Shown here one piece after another: positions 10,985 through 21,800 of a stretch of DNA of 64,000 nt. Numbering within the stretch: the stretch's first letter is position 1; the number at the start of each line of letters is the position of its first letter. The notes beneath the pieces were generated by a model, which saw nothing but the letters and a program-made list of their open reading frames with translations, ran no database searches and was not told the origin of the DNA. Origin of the DNA: Anastrepha obliqua (lineage: Eukaryota; Arthropoda; Insecta; Diptera; Tephritidae); contig NC_072893.1 in NCBI RefSeq assembly GCF_027943255.1, positions 23,148,001 to 23,212,000 of the forward strand, given 5' to 3'. The position numbers and the translations under genes were made by a program.

Positions 10985-12227
10985 ATGATAAGGTAACAAT
11001 TCTGATCTAGAAATTTGTTTCATTAGTTCAAATTTCACCTGTGGCTTACTTAGTAAGTAAATTCATAACTTACGCTAATGCCAAATAAATTTCCCACTCA
11101 AATAAGAAATTCTTTCCGGTTAATGGTCTATGCAGCGGCACAGTTATTTGTAATACAAATATTTGTTATTGTAACATTTATATAATAGTTACTCTTGTTG
11201 CCAGATTTGAAGTGAACATTTGAATATTTTTCCTGCCATGTCTTACCTCCACCATATTCTTGATGGCAGATTTTGCTGATGTTGCACTGACTGGTGGTAC
11301 TGGTGAAGGTGGTAATTTCACGAAATCGTAAAGCATTAAATTGAAAATAATTTTCAAGGCATCTGTACATATGCGAGTATGTGTGTTGGTGGAAAATGTG
11401 GAAATGAGCTGGCGTATTGTATTTGCATTATATTTCCATGTGCACGCATACTTGCACACATACATAGATTTATGCATAGCTTTTTATATGAAATTTACCC
11501 ACTTCGTAATAAGCATCAAAATTAATTAACCGCATTTATGTACTTAAGTAGGTTCGTAGTTGCCCGTCTGTCCAGAGGCGCTCAACGTTTAATTTGGGAA
11601 TTATAATTTATTTATTGAAATGGAATATTTGAAGACGGCCACAAGTGCGTGAGATGATGATAAAATCAGCTTGATGAATTTTGATTGATAAATTTTGACT
11701 ACCTATTTTTTAAATTAATTTTTATTATTTTTATTAAATAAATATATTTCATTCTTTAACAAAAAGCACATAAATCAAAGTTTCACACTCTATATTAAAT
11801 TCATTCAATTTCTATTAAACTTTCGCGCATTTTATTCAGAGTATTTAAAAATTTCTTGGGTATGCGATTTTATAGCCTATTTTATTTCAATATAATAAAG
11901 TGCAAGTTTGAATTGGCTTGAAATTCTTGTTAATTTTTTTCTTTAATGGCGTTGGCCCTTTTTTGCCACATAACGAAGGCATGGAATTTTTATCAAATAT
12001 CAATGAGAACTGTGACCTATTATACATTTTTAGATAAGGAACTATTTGCATTTTGTGGTCTTTGGAGGTGTGCCGCCGAGGCCGCGGTGGTCATTTGGCC
12101 GATATTTTGTCCCATACGTAATTGAGTCATACCAATATTATCATAATAAAGAGAAATGACAATAAATTCCCAAAAAAAATTTATTTTATTCAAAATCAAC
12201 ATCGGCTCTTGAAACTTAACCACCCTT
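10985..12227. other. AT-rich non-coding stretch
   Basis: No recognisable protein or repeat boundary. A 67-codon minus-strand frame at 12020-12223 includes MTQLRMGQNIGQM and could be a scrap of a transposon, but I cannot place it. Confidence 0.5.
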
Positions 12228-12345
12228 TACTTTAATGGACTATAAAACTGCGTACCCAGATTTTTTAGAAATTCTAATTAAAAACTTCGATACGTTGATG
12301 AAAATTTGTCAAGTTTTTAAAAATCTTGTATAAAGCCTGAAACTT
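12228..12345 (+). repeat. dispersed repeat shared with 58607-58698
   Basis: The run TTTAATGGACTATAAAACTG is repeated at 58608. The following roughly 90 bases also align loosely (blocks GATTAAAAA and AATTTTAAAAA). It is a member of an unnamed interspersed repeat. Confidence 0.55.
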
Positions 12346-12548
12346 GGTTTAATTTTATTTATTGTTTATAGGATGAGGTATATTTTAATATAAAAATAAT
12401 TGAAATTAAAAAAATACTTAAATAAGTAGTCAAAATTTCCTTTTATAATTAAATCTTATTTTTAGGTTAGGTTATATCCTCCAGCATAAGCGTACTTGGA
12501 AATATGAGTAACAAAAATATAAGTAAATTGTGATGAAAATAAAGATGA

Positions 12549-13083
12549 AGCTGAAGATAAAGATAAAGATAAAGATAAAGATAAAGATAAAGATAAAGAT
12601 AAAGATAAAGATAAAGATAAAGATAAAGATAAAGATAAAGATAAAGATAAAGGTAAAGATAAAGATATGGATAAAGATAAAGATAAGGATAAAGATAAAG
12701 ATAAAGATAAAAATAAAGATAAAGATATAGATAAAGATAAAGATAAAGATAAAGATAAAGATAAAGATAAAGATAAAGATAAAGATAAAGATAAAGATAA
12801 AGATAAAGATAAAGATAAAGATAAAGATAAAGATAAAGATAAAGATAAAGATAAAGATAAAGATAAAGATAAAGATAAAGATAAAGATAAAGATAAAGAT
12901 AAAGATAAAGATAAAGATAAAGATAAAGATAAAGATAAAGATAAAGATAAAGATAAAGATAAAGATAAAGATAAAGATAAAGATAAAGATAAAGATAAAG
13001 ATAAAGATAAAGATAAAGATAAAGATAAAGATAAAGATAAAGATAAAGATAAATATAAAGACAAAGATAAAGATAAAGATAAA
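12549..13083. repeat. (AAAGAT)n hexanucleotide satellite block
   Basis: About 89 near-perfect units of AAAGAT on the plus strand with rare substitutions (for example around 12652, 12668 and 13053). It adjoins the AGAGAT block at 13088. Long open frames of Lys-Asp or Ile-Ser dipeptides across it are artefacts of the six-base period. A short AGGTTAGGTTA at 12464-12474 precedes it, which matches reversed 3' tails of LINEs in this window. Confidence 0.95.
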
Positions 13084-13087
13084 AAGT

Positions 13088-13510
13088 AAACGATAGAGAT
13101 AGAGGTAGAGATAAAGATAGAGATAGAGATAGAGACAGAGATAGAGATAGAGATAGAGATAGAGATAGAGATAGAGATAGAGATAGAGATAGAGATAGAG
13201 ATAGAGATAGAGATAGAGATAGAGATAGAGATAAAGATAGAGATAGAGATAGAGATAGAGATAGAGGTAGAGATAGAGATAGAGATAGAGATAGAGATAG
13301 AGATAGAGATAGAGATAGAGATAGAGATAGAGATAGAGATAGAGATAGAGATAGAGATAGAGATAGAGATAGAGATAGAGATAGAGATAGAGATAGAGAT
13401 AGAGATAGAGATAGAGATAGAGATAGAGATAGAGATAGAGATAGAGATAGAGATAGAGATAGAGATAGAGATAGAGAAAGAGACAGAGATAAAGATAAAG
13501 ATGAAGATAA
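13088..13510. repeat. (AGAGAT)n hexanucleotide satellite block
   Basis: About 70 units of AGAGAT with a few AAAGAT, GGTAGAG and AGAGAC variants. At the right edge (13478-13512) the motifs AGAAAGAGACAGAG then ATAAAGAT appear in the order that, on the other strand, mirrors the pyrimidine stretch following the LINE at 8340-8390. This suggests a LINE 3' end as the seed. Confidence 0.95.
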
Positions 13511-13539
13511 AGATAAAGAAGCTGGTCAATAAAAAAGAC

Positions 13540-13920
13540 CCACGAAAGAAAACTTCAAACGGCAGAAATGAAACTGTTGAGATGGTCAGCCTCGGTCACA
13601 ATACTGGTCAAAATATCTAATTCATTCGTGGAAATCTCAGAATCGCACCGATTGAGCAACAAATTCAAGAAAGTCGTCTTCGTCGGTATGGGCATGTCCA
13701 GAGGAAGCCTGAACCAGACATGACATGAAAAAATTGTGTTAAATATCGCCACGGCGCCAATGAAGCCAGATCGACCACAACATCAAAATGTACGAAGCAA
13801 ATAGAAAGTTTGAAAGAATTTGAAACATGCGAACTTAAACACCGAGACGAGGATTGAAGAATCTGGAGAGTATGTACTAGGAGAGCTGACCCTACGTGAA
13901 ATGGAATAATAGCAAAGAAG
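13540..13920 (+). pseudogene. LINE C-terminus (RTE-like), fragment
   Basis: The plus strand reads NGRNETVEMVSLGHNTGQN near 13560, then FIRGNLRIAPIEQQIQESRL and RRYGHVQRKPEPD to about 13720, followed by a degraded tail with LKHRDEDWRIWR near 13830. This matches the C-terminal region of an RTE-like ORF2 (AEMKMLRW, then the R(L/W)RWYGHV(Q/M)R block). The reverse-strand copy at 19738-20110 is clearly the same family and slightly better preserved. No catalytic domain is present. Confidence 0.75.
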
Positions 13921-14304
13921 AAGAAAAATAAGAAGATGCCATCTAAACTAATACCTTATTAGAAGGAAGTTAGCTCTTACAGAGCTTCGAGTCAGATCAG
14001 TAAGCGCAAAGCGAAATCCTTGATATACTATAAGTAAGGTCACAAGGTCTTCTAATCACAGATAGATTTGAGAAAGTCAAGAGAGCTTCGGGAACTAAGC
14101 CTCATCTCCGCTTAGTGGTGCGGGCTTTAACCAAATACTGTATATTGGGAGTCCATGCAGTGGGACTCAACATAACTTTGATTTCCTTTTGCAGCAGCTG
14201 TATGGAGTAATCTGCACCTGCTTTTTGGGAGGGTGAAAATATTTGTTCTACTCTTTTATATTCGTCCCTTTTGGACTTTAACCGCTTTTCTTATCAGTAT
14301 GCAG
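13921..14304. other. unassigned non-coding stretch
   Basis: No ORF or repeat is recognised between the LINE scrap and the SINE. Confidence 0.5.
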
Positions 14305-14640
14305 GGGCTGCCGTAGCCGAATGGGTTGGTGCGTGGCTACCATTCGGAATTCACAGAGTGAACGTAGGTTCGAATCTCCGTGAAACACCAAAATCAAGTA
14401 AAACATTTTTTTTCTAGTGGTTGCCCCTCGGCAGGCAATGGCAAACCTTCGCGTGTATTTCTACCATGAAAAAGCTCCTCATAAAAATATTTGCATTTCG
14501 GAGTCGGCTTGAAACTGTAGGTCCCTCCATTTGTGGAACAACATCAAGACGCACACCACAAATAGGAGGAGGAGCTCGGTCAAATACCCAAAAAGGGTGT
14601 ACGCGCCAATTATATATTATATATATATATGTATGTATGC
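14305..14640 (+). mobile_element. tRNA-derived SINE
   Basis: A tRNA-like head carries a box A-like TAGCCGAATGGG at 14314-14325 and a box B-like GGTTCGAATCT at 14367-14377, spaced as in a class II tRNA promoter (about 50 bp). It is followed by a non-tRNA body with the blocks GCAAACCTTCGCGTGTATTT and GCACACCACAAAT, then a TA-rich and GTATG tail at 14611-14640. Body-only reverse-strand copies occur at 6470-6605 and 58735-58925, so the body is a dispersed repeat. Transcription would be by RNA polymerase III and mobility would depend on a LINE. It is not a functional tRNA gene, because the head lacks proper acceptor-stem pairing. Confidence 0.8.
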
Positions 14641-15903
14641 AGGTGTTCACCATGCACTATTTTATTTACTATTTACCTCTTCATTCCATTCCTCCCCTAT
14701 CTTGTATTTTGAATAGTATCCCAATGAATGCTTATTTTGACCAGTTATCCGGGCAGCCATATAATTGAAACTAGCCTACCATGGCTCCCACTACATGGGT
14801 TAGATGGAGGCTAGCATGCGTTTGCAGAGCTCAATTCAAGTCCATCTGCCTTAGAGCTGCCCACAGGTAACCAAAAGAGCCACAACACGATCTTGGCTCA
14901 AATATATCGCTCCAAAAGTGCTTTATATAGCTTAAACCCCGGTCATACAGTTTCCTAAAATACCATAGTGGCCTGATCAATATGTTTCTGAATTGCTTAG
15001 AAAGGACCGAATTCTGCGATCGCGATCACCTCATTACTTAGTCATCAATCATGCAATCTTTTCGGATGTCTGTTTAGAGGAAATGACATAAGCTTTTTAA
15101 ATAGGGTCGATTTCAGATTGTTCGAAGTTTACCTCAGTGCAGCAACGATGTCGTGAGACTGATGAGACTTCTCAGCAAAGTTTGTGCGAATGTCCGTTAT
15201 AGGCTGGATATAGATAAATATTTTTTAAAAATATATACATTTTATAAAAGAGTTTCAAGATAATGTTTAAGTATTGAAGGTTTGGGGTGTGAAACAACTT
15301 TCAGGTGCAGTGACCCTATATTCCCGTGATCTTATCTTATCAGAAAGTCAAGTAAGAAGAATGCATCATCTGACATTCCGTGTGCATAATGGGCAACAAA
15401 CGTCAGATCAACGGCGTGATTGTCAAGCGATCATAATTATCTAAAAATAATTTCCTTTTTCTACTTATAACTGCAAAGATTTTCGAACTAAATTAGGGAA
15501 ATTTTACGAAAAATTTCAAACTAAATTAATGAAATTCAGCAAAACAGATGCAATGGAGAAATATAAATAAATCTTTACTGAAATGAATTTCAACAGATGC
15601 CAATGACTCAGTAGTGTTTAGAAAAGGCAAACAAACATGCCTGTATGTATGTATATTAATGTATACTAATACATACATATGGCTATATTATATACTTAAA
15701 CAAACTTCCCTATCCTAATCTGCCACAGTTTGGACCTTCAATGTTGTTGCCTACACACACATCTACATACATGCGCGAGCAAACAGCTGCGGGCATTGAA
15801 ATCTCTACAGTTAGTTGACAAACATTTAAAGCGCAATTGTTTCCAGAGGTGATAATAAATTCAGTAGGAAAGGCTACGAAACTTGAGATAAGATTTGCCA
15901 AAT
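14641..15903. other. non-coding stretch
   Basis: No gene-like frame or clear repeat family. Short TATGTATG-type simple sequence occurs near 15640-15680. Confidence 0.5.
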
Positions 15904-16672
15904 TTAACCCTAAAATGCCTGAGTTACATAGAATTGCGCTTAAAAAATCTTTTTAGACAATTCTTGGTCGAAATGAACAAATTAAAGGCAGAAGTATTTT
16001 CAAGTATGACGAAGCCGGTCGAATCGCATATAGAGAAAAGTTTTGTTCTCTATTTGTGAGGTTTAGCTGTCATGCATGGGCGGGTTTGTTTGCCTTTCAT
16101 TTTCGTCGAACACATTTGCTCATCAACGCACAGCCTTTGAAGCATGGGAAGAGTTTGAAATCTTTAATTAAGGTGCTTGAAGAGGTGCTTAAATAATCGA
16201 TCATAAGTTCAGCCTGGATCTTTGCGACTGGCAGACGAATAATCGTTAAAATGCAGTCGTTGACGCAGTTCATCAAATCTATTTCCACGAACGAACATTT
16301 GAAAGTTCGACTAATTGGTTCGGAAGTGGCTGCAGTTTTTTCCTCTAATGAAAAAGTTCGAGTTGATATTGTATGTGCTTGAAAATACTCAAGGATACTC
16401 AAATTTATTGTTTATTTATTGTCCTTATCAAAAATTGAGTCATTTACATTGCCGCTTCATCGTTACCATCGAAATCGCATTCTTCTTCACTTCCTGTATT
16501 CTCGTTATTGGTTGGAATTTCATTCATCATTTCCAAAATCTCTTCCTCAGATTGACTGCTAATTTTTCTAGTTTTGGGAATCTCCGTTTTATAATTCTTT
16601 TTTATTTTTGTAATTTTTAGAAGAATTATAATTAACTCTGCCAAAAGACGGTCTCGGGTATTAGAGGGTTAA
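15904..16672 (-). mobile_element. TTAA-flanked piggyBac-like deletion derivative
   Basis: The left end is TTAA (15904-15907) followed by CCCTAAAATGCCTGAG. The right end is the inverse, CTCGGGTATTAGAGGG followed by TTAA (16669-16672). TTAA duplication with ends starting CCC(T) is the signature of the piggyBac superfamily. On the minus strand a 66-codon frame at 16444-16644 is rich in Glu and Asp (SEEEILEMMNEIPTNNENTG, then EEECDFDGNDE), resembling the acidic N-terminus of piggyBac-like transposases. The catalytic core is missing, so the 769-bp copy would be non-autonomous. Confidence 0.7.
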
Positions 16673-17239
16673 GTAACAAATTACCGAATTTCAAGTATCA
16701 ATACTTTGAGGAAGGTATAAAAGGGGGTATAAGTACATATTAGTGCAATGGTTAGATTCAGCAAGTGCGCCAGCGGACCCTACTTTTTTGAAAAATTATT
16801 AGAGAGAGACCCGCTCTTGAGAAGAAAGTTGGTTAAGTAGCAGGAAAAGAATCTGTTCAAAAGATTATCAGTTAAAGGTGCGCATCAGCTTCCAACATCG
16901 ATTCAAAACTACTAAGTAAATTATCAGGCAGTTCCTAGAAAGCGTTGGTACCGAAATTGCCACGAGAAGACGTCTGGGTCGAAGGCGTCAGCATTTCGAA
17001 TTGAATCACCAAAGAGCTATTTTTGACTAGAAAAATGCTTCAAAAGTACCCGCAATGGGCAAAAGAGCTCACAAATTGGAGTAGTCAGCAGTGCGTTCGA
17101 TTTTTTTGTTTGTTAGAAAAAGTTTTTTCGTCAAATTAAGAAAAAAATCGAAAAAATTAGAAAATCAAAAGCTGAGCATATGAGAGCACAATCGCTCTCA
17201 AATTCACCAGGCGCGAATTCGATAAATCATTCTCTTTAA
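16673..17239. other. unassigned stretch
   Basis: No recognisable gene. Parts just upstream of 17240 may be further remains of the maT-like element described there, but I cannot read a domain. Confidence 0.45.
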
Positions 17240-17375
17240 TCCATTTAGGAGAGCAAGGTCCGAGCTAATAGATTCACCAGTCTCGAGGTGCTGAAAAAAG
17301 CCATTGTCCGCGAGTGCACCAAAATACCTGCAAGTCACATTCGGGCAGTTTGCGATTCGTTGCTGGACTGTCTCA
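17240..17375 (+). pseudogene. maT-like mariner transposase C-terminus, fragment
   Basis: The frame reads NRFTSLEVLKKAIVRECTK, then IPASHIRAVCDSLLDCLR. It aligns directly with the C-terminus of the DD37D element at 2113-3522 (LEALKNAIVCE, KIPASHIRATCDSFLDRLK). Only this tail survives; it abuts an unrelated LINE fragment on the other strand at 17376. Confidence 0.75.
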
Positions 17376-17780
17376 GGTAGCCGAACTTGTTAGCGGTTCC
17401 GATATGGTGTCATTGCGATAAAGCGTTTTCGTTTTTCCGATGTTGGCTTTGAGGCTGGTTGGTTTCAGCTTCTCCAGGCATGGCTTTTGTCAGCAATTTG
17501 AGGTTTGCCAGGTATCTGAAGCGTGTATTGTTAAAATGCCACCTGATGCTTCTCTATTGGTTTTCGTTGCTAAAGGCAGCGCTCAAGACATATTCGATGA
17601 CGAGAAGAAAAGGGTCCTATAATTTTCCTTCATACGCGACTTAGCAACTTGCGTCATTGTAGCTCTCCCTTATAAATGCGACAAGTTTTCCAGGGATACC
17701 TCTTCTCCTCAGCGCAGCCCACATAGTCTCTCGCTTGACACTGTCAAAGGCGTTTTCAAAGATAATTGATTAAGGGAAAT
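17376..17780 (-). pseudogene. LINE reverse transcriptase palm fragment (RTE-like)
   Basis: On the minus strand from about 17770 the translation reads IFENAFDSVKRETMWAALR, then RRGIPGKLVAFIRESYNDA, which is the motif-A region (F-x-AFDS) and following helix of a non-LTR reverse transcriptase. After an internal deletion it jumps to a downstream block near 17440-17560 reading FNNTRFRYLANLKLLTKAMP, the region after the catalytic YADD box. The YADD box itself is lost. The homologous downstream region is seen at 50560-51385. Confidence 0.75.
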
Positions 17781-17954
17781 GAATAAATGGCACTTAGTAC
17801 TGAGCTGTGCACAGTCAAACGCAACTTGTAAAAATAGTCGATATCCCTCCGACTCTATTTCTTCTTTGGAAATGTACCTTGAGAAAGACGGCTCCCTCTC
17901 TCAAAACTAAACAGTTTGTTTTTCCGTAATTGTCACCATGACTTTTTCCACCTA

Positions 17955-18128
17955 CAGTGTAACCTTTTTTAACGGACACTTCTATTACGCAGACATTTCG
18001 TGTGGGCGAATATTTTTCCTATACTAAGTCTTGTGTAGCGGAAAAAGTTACCTTGCTTGAGTGGACTCCGCTCTTAGACACACAAAAACTAACTGGCGGT
18101 AAGTGTTCGCCCAAGTGAGATTTCACTG
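17955..18128. mobile_element. pogo-like MITE
   Basis: A 174-bp element with inverted ends CAGTGTAACC...ACGGACACT and, inverted on the right, CAGTGAAATC...GCGAACACT. A TA dinucleotide flanks each side (17953-17954 and 18129-18130). Ends starting CAGTG with TA duplication are typical of pogo/Tigger-type Tc1/mariner relatives. It has no ORF and so is non-autonomous. The family assignment rests on the ends only. Confidence 0.6.
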
Positions 18129-18235
18129 TACCTCCATATAGTCGAAACAAGAATTGGGTTTCGGAAAAGTGCGATCAAGATCAAAATTCAGCCAAGAAAT
18201 TGTATCTCTCCTTAAAAAGATGACCAGTATTCCGA

Positions 18236-18800
18236 AGGAAAAATTTTAGGCTTTTAATTTAGCAAATCTACTTTAAAAAAATATTTTACAAATGCCAAAA
18301 AAAAAAAGTTAAAAAAAAAATTTATAAAATAAAATTAAAAAAAAAAAATGTTAAAAAAGTTAAAAAAAATTAATAAAATAAAAAAAATAATTAAATAAAA
18401 TTAAAAAAAAAGTTGAAAAAGATTAAAAAAAATTAGTAATTAAAATAAAAAAAATAATATATTAATAAAATAAAATGTATAAATGTAATAATAAAAAAAA
18501 TAAATTTTAAAAAGTTAAAGTATTTTAAGTATTTTAAAGGAAAAATTTTAGGCTTTAAATTTAGCAAATTTACTTTAAAAAAATATTTTACAAAAGCCAA
18601 AAAAATGTTAAAAAAAATTTATAAAATAAAATTAAAAAAAGAAAAAAATGTTAATATAAAAAAGTTAAAAAAAATTAATAAAATAAAAAAAAAAAATAAT
18701 AATTAAATAAAATTAAAAAAAAAGTTAAAAAATTATTTTAAATATTTAAAAGGGAACATTTAGGCTTTAGATTTTAAAAAAATTTTAGTTAAATTTAACA
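18236..18800. repeat. A-rich tandem repeat, three unequal units
   Basis: The phrase AAATTTTAGGCTTT recurs near 18241, 18543 and, shortened, 18756, each time followed by TTTAGCAAAT and long A-rich runs of the form TTAAAAAAAATTAATAAAAT. Units are about 300 and 213 bp. There is no coding potential. Confidence 0.65.
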
Positions 18801-19089
18801 AAAAAAAGTAAGGAAAATCGTAAATGCGCCTAGATGTAGACCTTAGTCTTACACTGTACTACTGATATAAATAAATAAATAAAATAACGTGAGCAAAGAG
18901 CCAGCGCTTTTTCATGTAGTAATACCTTCAGAGGCTTGCCTAGCTTGCCGCGTGTCGGCCGCTAGTAACTTTTCTATTTATGACCCGTGCGGCTGCCGTC
19001 ATTAGTAACTACTAAAGGTTCTTTCAACAGACGCGCCAAGATAATGAAAGAAAACTTTTACAAATTAAGATTCTTTAAGGTTTCACTAT
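18801..19089. other. non-coding stretch with (AAAT)n
   Basis: A short (AAAT)n at 18866-18885 follows a phrase (around 18815-18865) that could be the 3' UTR of a LINE. Nothing else is recognised. Confidence 0.4.
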
Positions 19090-19500
19090 TTTTATTCAAA
19101 ATACGGCTCCAACCACCATGAGAACTTCTACGGACAAAAAAATTTCAAAGCTTAAAGGAAGAGAAACCATCTACAGCTATCCCCACTGCTGTTAATGTAG
19201 TGGAGTAGAGAAACGCGATGTAGGCTGGAGAATTGTCTCAGACTATCCCCGAAAACGAACCTCAAGCACCTATCCACCATAGCCAGACATATGCAGAGAA
19301 AGTGTTGAACAGTTTCGTTCTCTGCCTACTCTCCACAGCTTCTGTAATGTGCGGTTGTACGGAAGTCCAATCTTATATCAATTTGAAGGCTGTCATCCGA
19401 GCATTAAAATTTTCAAGCACTCGCTCACACATCATTGCATTGAGTTCAGATTTCTCGACTCGTTTGTTCTCTTTCAGCACTGGAATCATTGCTGACGTAT
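19090..19500 (-). pseudogene. LINE ORF2 C-terminus with Cys/His motif
   Basis: Minus-strand translation near 19340-19200 gives AENETVQHFLCICLAMVDR, then CLRFVFGDSLRQFSSLH and SLLHYINSS. It fits the C-x2-C-x7-H-x4-C end of RNase H-bearing insect LINEs, with the first Cys pair disrupted. Upstream text near 19360-19400 is only loosely readable. It is a 5'-truncated dead copy. Confidence 0.65.
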
Positions 19501-19529
19501 TAAGACTTTACTTTTACATAGACTTTGCT

Positions 19530-19735
19530 TATCAAGAAAACTCCCAGACCAGACTGCCAGTTATTTTTCTATCTTCCTCAGAACCAGTTTCTTGAAATTT
19601 TACTACCGACCTTTGAATTGTCGACTCATTCGTGTGATTATTTACACCAAAACAAGTCACGAATTTTGTGTTGTGTTGTTCTTGAAGATCCACCATTTTC
19701 ATCAATCTTCTTTTTTCTTGCTTTTCTCCCATTTC
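19530..19735 (-). pseudogene. Tc1/mariner-type transposase N-terminal fragment
   Basis: The 66-codon minus-strand frame includes FVTCFGVNNHTNESTIQRSV, then KFQETGSEEDRKITG. It resembles the first helix-turn-helix and the linker (F-x-ETGS-x-x-D-x-x-x-(S/T)GRP) of mariner-superfamily transposases. No catalytic part follows; LINE sequence begins on both sides. Confidence 0.5.
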
Positions 19736-19737
19736 AT

Positions 19738-20110
19738 TTGGTTACTTGGCTCTCCTAGTACGTAATCTCCAGAATCTTCAATCCTCGTCTCGGTGTTAAA
19801 GTTCGCATGTTTCAAATCAGTTCCTATTTACTTCGTCCATTTTATGTCGTGGTCGACCTAGCTTCCTCGGCGCCGTGGCGATGTTTAACACAATTTTTTT
19901 GTCATATCAGATTCAGGCTTCCTCTGGATATTGCCAAACCAGAAAGACGACTTTCTTGTATTTTTTGTTCAATCGGCGCAATTTGAAGACTTCCGCGAAT
20001 GAATTGGTTAGGCACTTTGTCCAGCATTGTGACCAGGGCTGACCATCTCAGCATTTTCATTTCTGCTGTTTGAAGTTTTCTTTCGTGTGTTTTTTTTAGA
20101 TCGTTTCCCT
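19738..20110 (-). pseudogene. LINE C-terminus (RTE-like), fragment
   Basis: Minus strand from about 20095 reads KKTHERKLQTAEMKMLRWSA, VTMLDKVPNQFIREVFKLRR, LNKKYKKVVFLVWQYPEEA, then after a frame change KLGRPRHKMDEVNRN and LNTETRIEDSGDYVLG to about 19755. This is the ORF2 tail (AEMKMLRW block, basic linker, GRPR block) and is the same family as 13540-13920. The catalytic domain is absent. Confidence 0.75.
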
Positions 20111-21594
20111 GATAAGTTTCAATAATTTTAATGTTTACTTTTATAGTGTAAAATGTACATCTGTTTACTTGACAAATATCAAAGATGAAATAAAAAAGGG
20201 GCCGTCTAGGGATTATTCACTACTTACTTTCATGGCGTCACTTTTGAAAAACCATTTAATTAGAAAAAAAAAATATTTGTTAAAAAAAAAATTAAATTTA
20301 CAATTTTTATAACTTAATATTTTCGCCCCTCCTCCGAAATCTCAAACACTCAGTTGCGCAAATAGTGAAAACTACGATTTTTTTCCCCCAACCCTCCATA
20401 TTTCAATGCCCAAAACTGTATACAATACACGCCTTCTATGTATGCATAGGCGTTGCCGTTTAGTCATCAAAATACGCCAAAAGATGAGACAACCGAGTAA
20501 GTGCGCAAGCAAAAAAGCAACAATAAATCCAACGAGAAATTTAGAAAAAGTCATGGCAAAAGAATTAATTCAAAATTTTAACGATTCCAAGAATTTTTTC
20601 AAGTTTAGACCACAACAAAAGGCACATCAGCGGCGTGGCGTGGCCGCGCCAGCAAAGCCAAAGCAAAATAAGCCAACAATAACAACGCGTACAATACAGG
20701 CATGACAGCAACAGCGGCTGTCGGTTGTTGGTTGTTTTGGGTTGTCGACGATCGGCGCGCGGTCTGTTGTTGCTGCATACAACATACAAACGCGCATACA
20801 AACAAACATACATGTGTACATTCATATTCCCTGTATGTATGTAAGGCAGCTTTTAGAGAATTGTGCACATTTTCAGTTTGTTTGTAGATACTTGAACCTA
20901 TTTTTATGAACGCAGACGTAGCATTCGGATATGCCACGGCATTTAAACTGGCAGCCACACATGAAAAGCAAAAATAGCAATACTAAAACTATAGCAAGAA
21001 TACAAAAACAATGTGTTAGAAAATCAGCCAACAAAAATATTCCTACAACTAACATTCGCAAAATAAATAAACATTTGCCTGCCGCCGCCGCTGAGTCGAT
21101 GAGGTGGAGGAGAGAACAAATTTAAATTAGAAATTTTGGCTTTGGCGTTTGATAGCTGAGGGAGAGGGGCGAGAAAAGGGTAGACAGGAACAGAAACCCA
21201 AGATATTTATAATAATTTACGTGCACGAAACGCTTAGAAATTTATATACAATATCCGCTGTCGAGCGATGCTTTCATTGAGCAGCTTACAGTGGGTGCGA
21301 CAACTAATCGTGAAAGCAGTATCTTCACAGTATCTTTACTTTTTCAGTACCTTTAGAAAATCAGAATTTTTTTGTATTCGAAAGTTGTGTGTTTCTCAAC
21401 TTGAGAAAAAGCTAAGACACAACTTTGATCTCAAATGTGATTCTGCAATTGAAAAAGGCGAGCCAAGAAGCACCGAAAGAATGGAAACTCTTAAAACACT
21501 TAGGATAAAAAGCTCTGGCACGTAAAAGAGTAGATAGTCAAGGAGGAAAGAAGAGAAGTGACACAGCGAAAGAGATAGGACAGAATGGACACAG
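20111..21594. other. non-coding stretch
   Basis: No frame resembles a protein. It contains CATACA-type simple sequence around 20790-20845, a GC-richer patch at about 20630-20770, and from about 21400 the 3' flank of the LINE that lies to the right. Confidence 0.5.
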
Positions 21595-21800
21595 AGACAA
21601 AGACAGAGACAGAATGGACACAGAGACAGAGACAGAGACAGAGACAGAGACAGAGACAGAGACAGAGACAGAGACAGAGACAGAGACAGAGACAGAGACA
21701 GAGACAGAGACAGAGACAGAGACAGAGACAGAGACAGAGACAGAGACAGAGACAAAGACAGAGACAGAGATAGAGATAGAGACAGAGACAGAGACGGAGA
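21595..21800. repeat. (AGAGAC)n hexanucleotide satellite
   Basis: About 30 units of AGAGAC with a few AAAGAC and AGAGAT variants at the right side. On the minus strand it follows directly on the last ORF2 codons of the LINE at 21780-23412, at the same place where the sister copy at 8030-8642 carries its short pyrimidine stretch. Confidence 0.95.

Noticed and set aside
12667..13089. A 140-codon Lys-Asp repeat frame
   Set aside because: Same satellite read in another frame.
12462..13529. A 355-codon minus-strand frame of Ile-Ser and Leu-Ser dipeptides
   Set aside because: It is the translation of a six-base-period satellite, which stays open in several frames; no non-repetitive protein sequence of substance is attached.
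14305..14395. A true tRNA gene
   Set aside because: Box A and box B-like motifs are present, but the ends do not pair as an acceptor stem and a SINE body follows directly.
18801..18890. 3' end of a LINE with a (TAAA)n tail
   Set aside because: No ORF2 tail precedes it on the same strand, so the idea cannot be supported from this sequence.
20406..20958. Overlapping open frames on both strands in a GC-richer patch
   Set aside because: No domain, biased composition, mutually overlapping; more likely non-coding.
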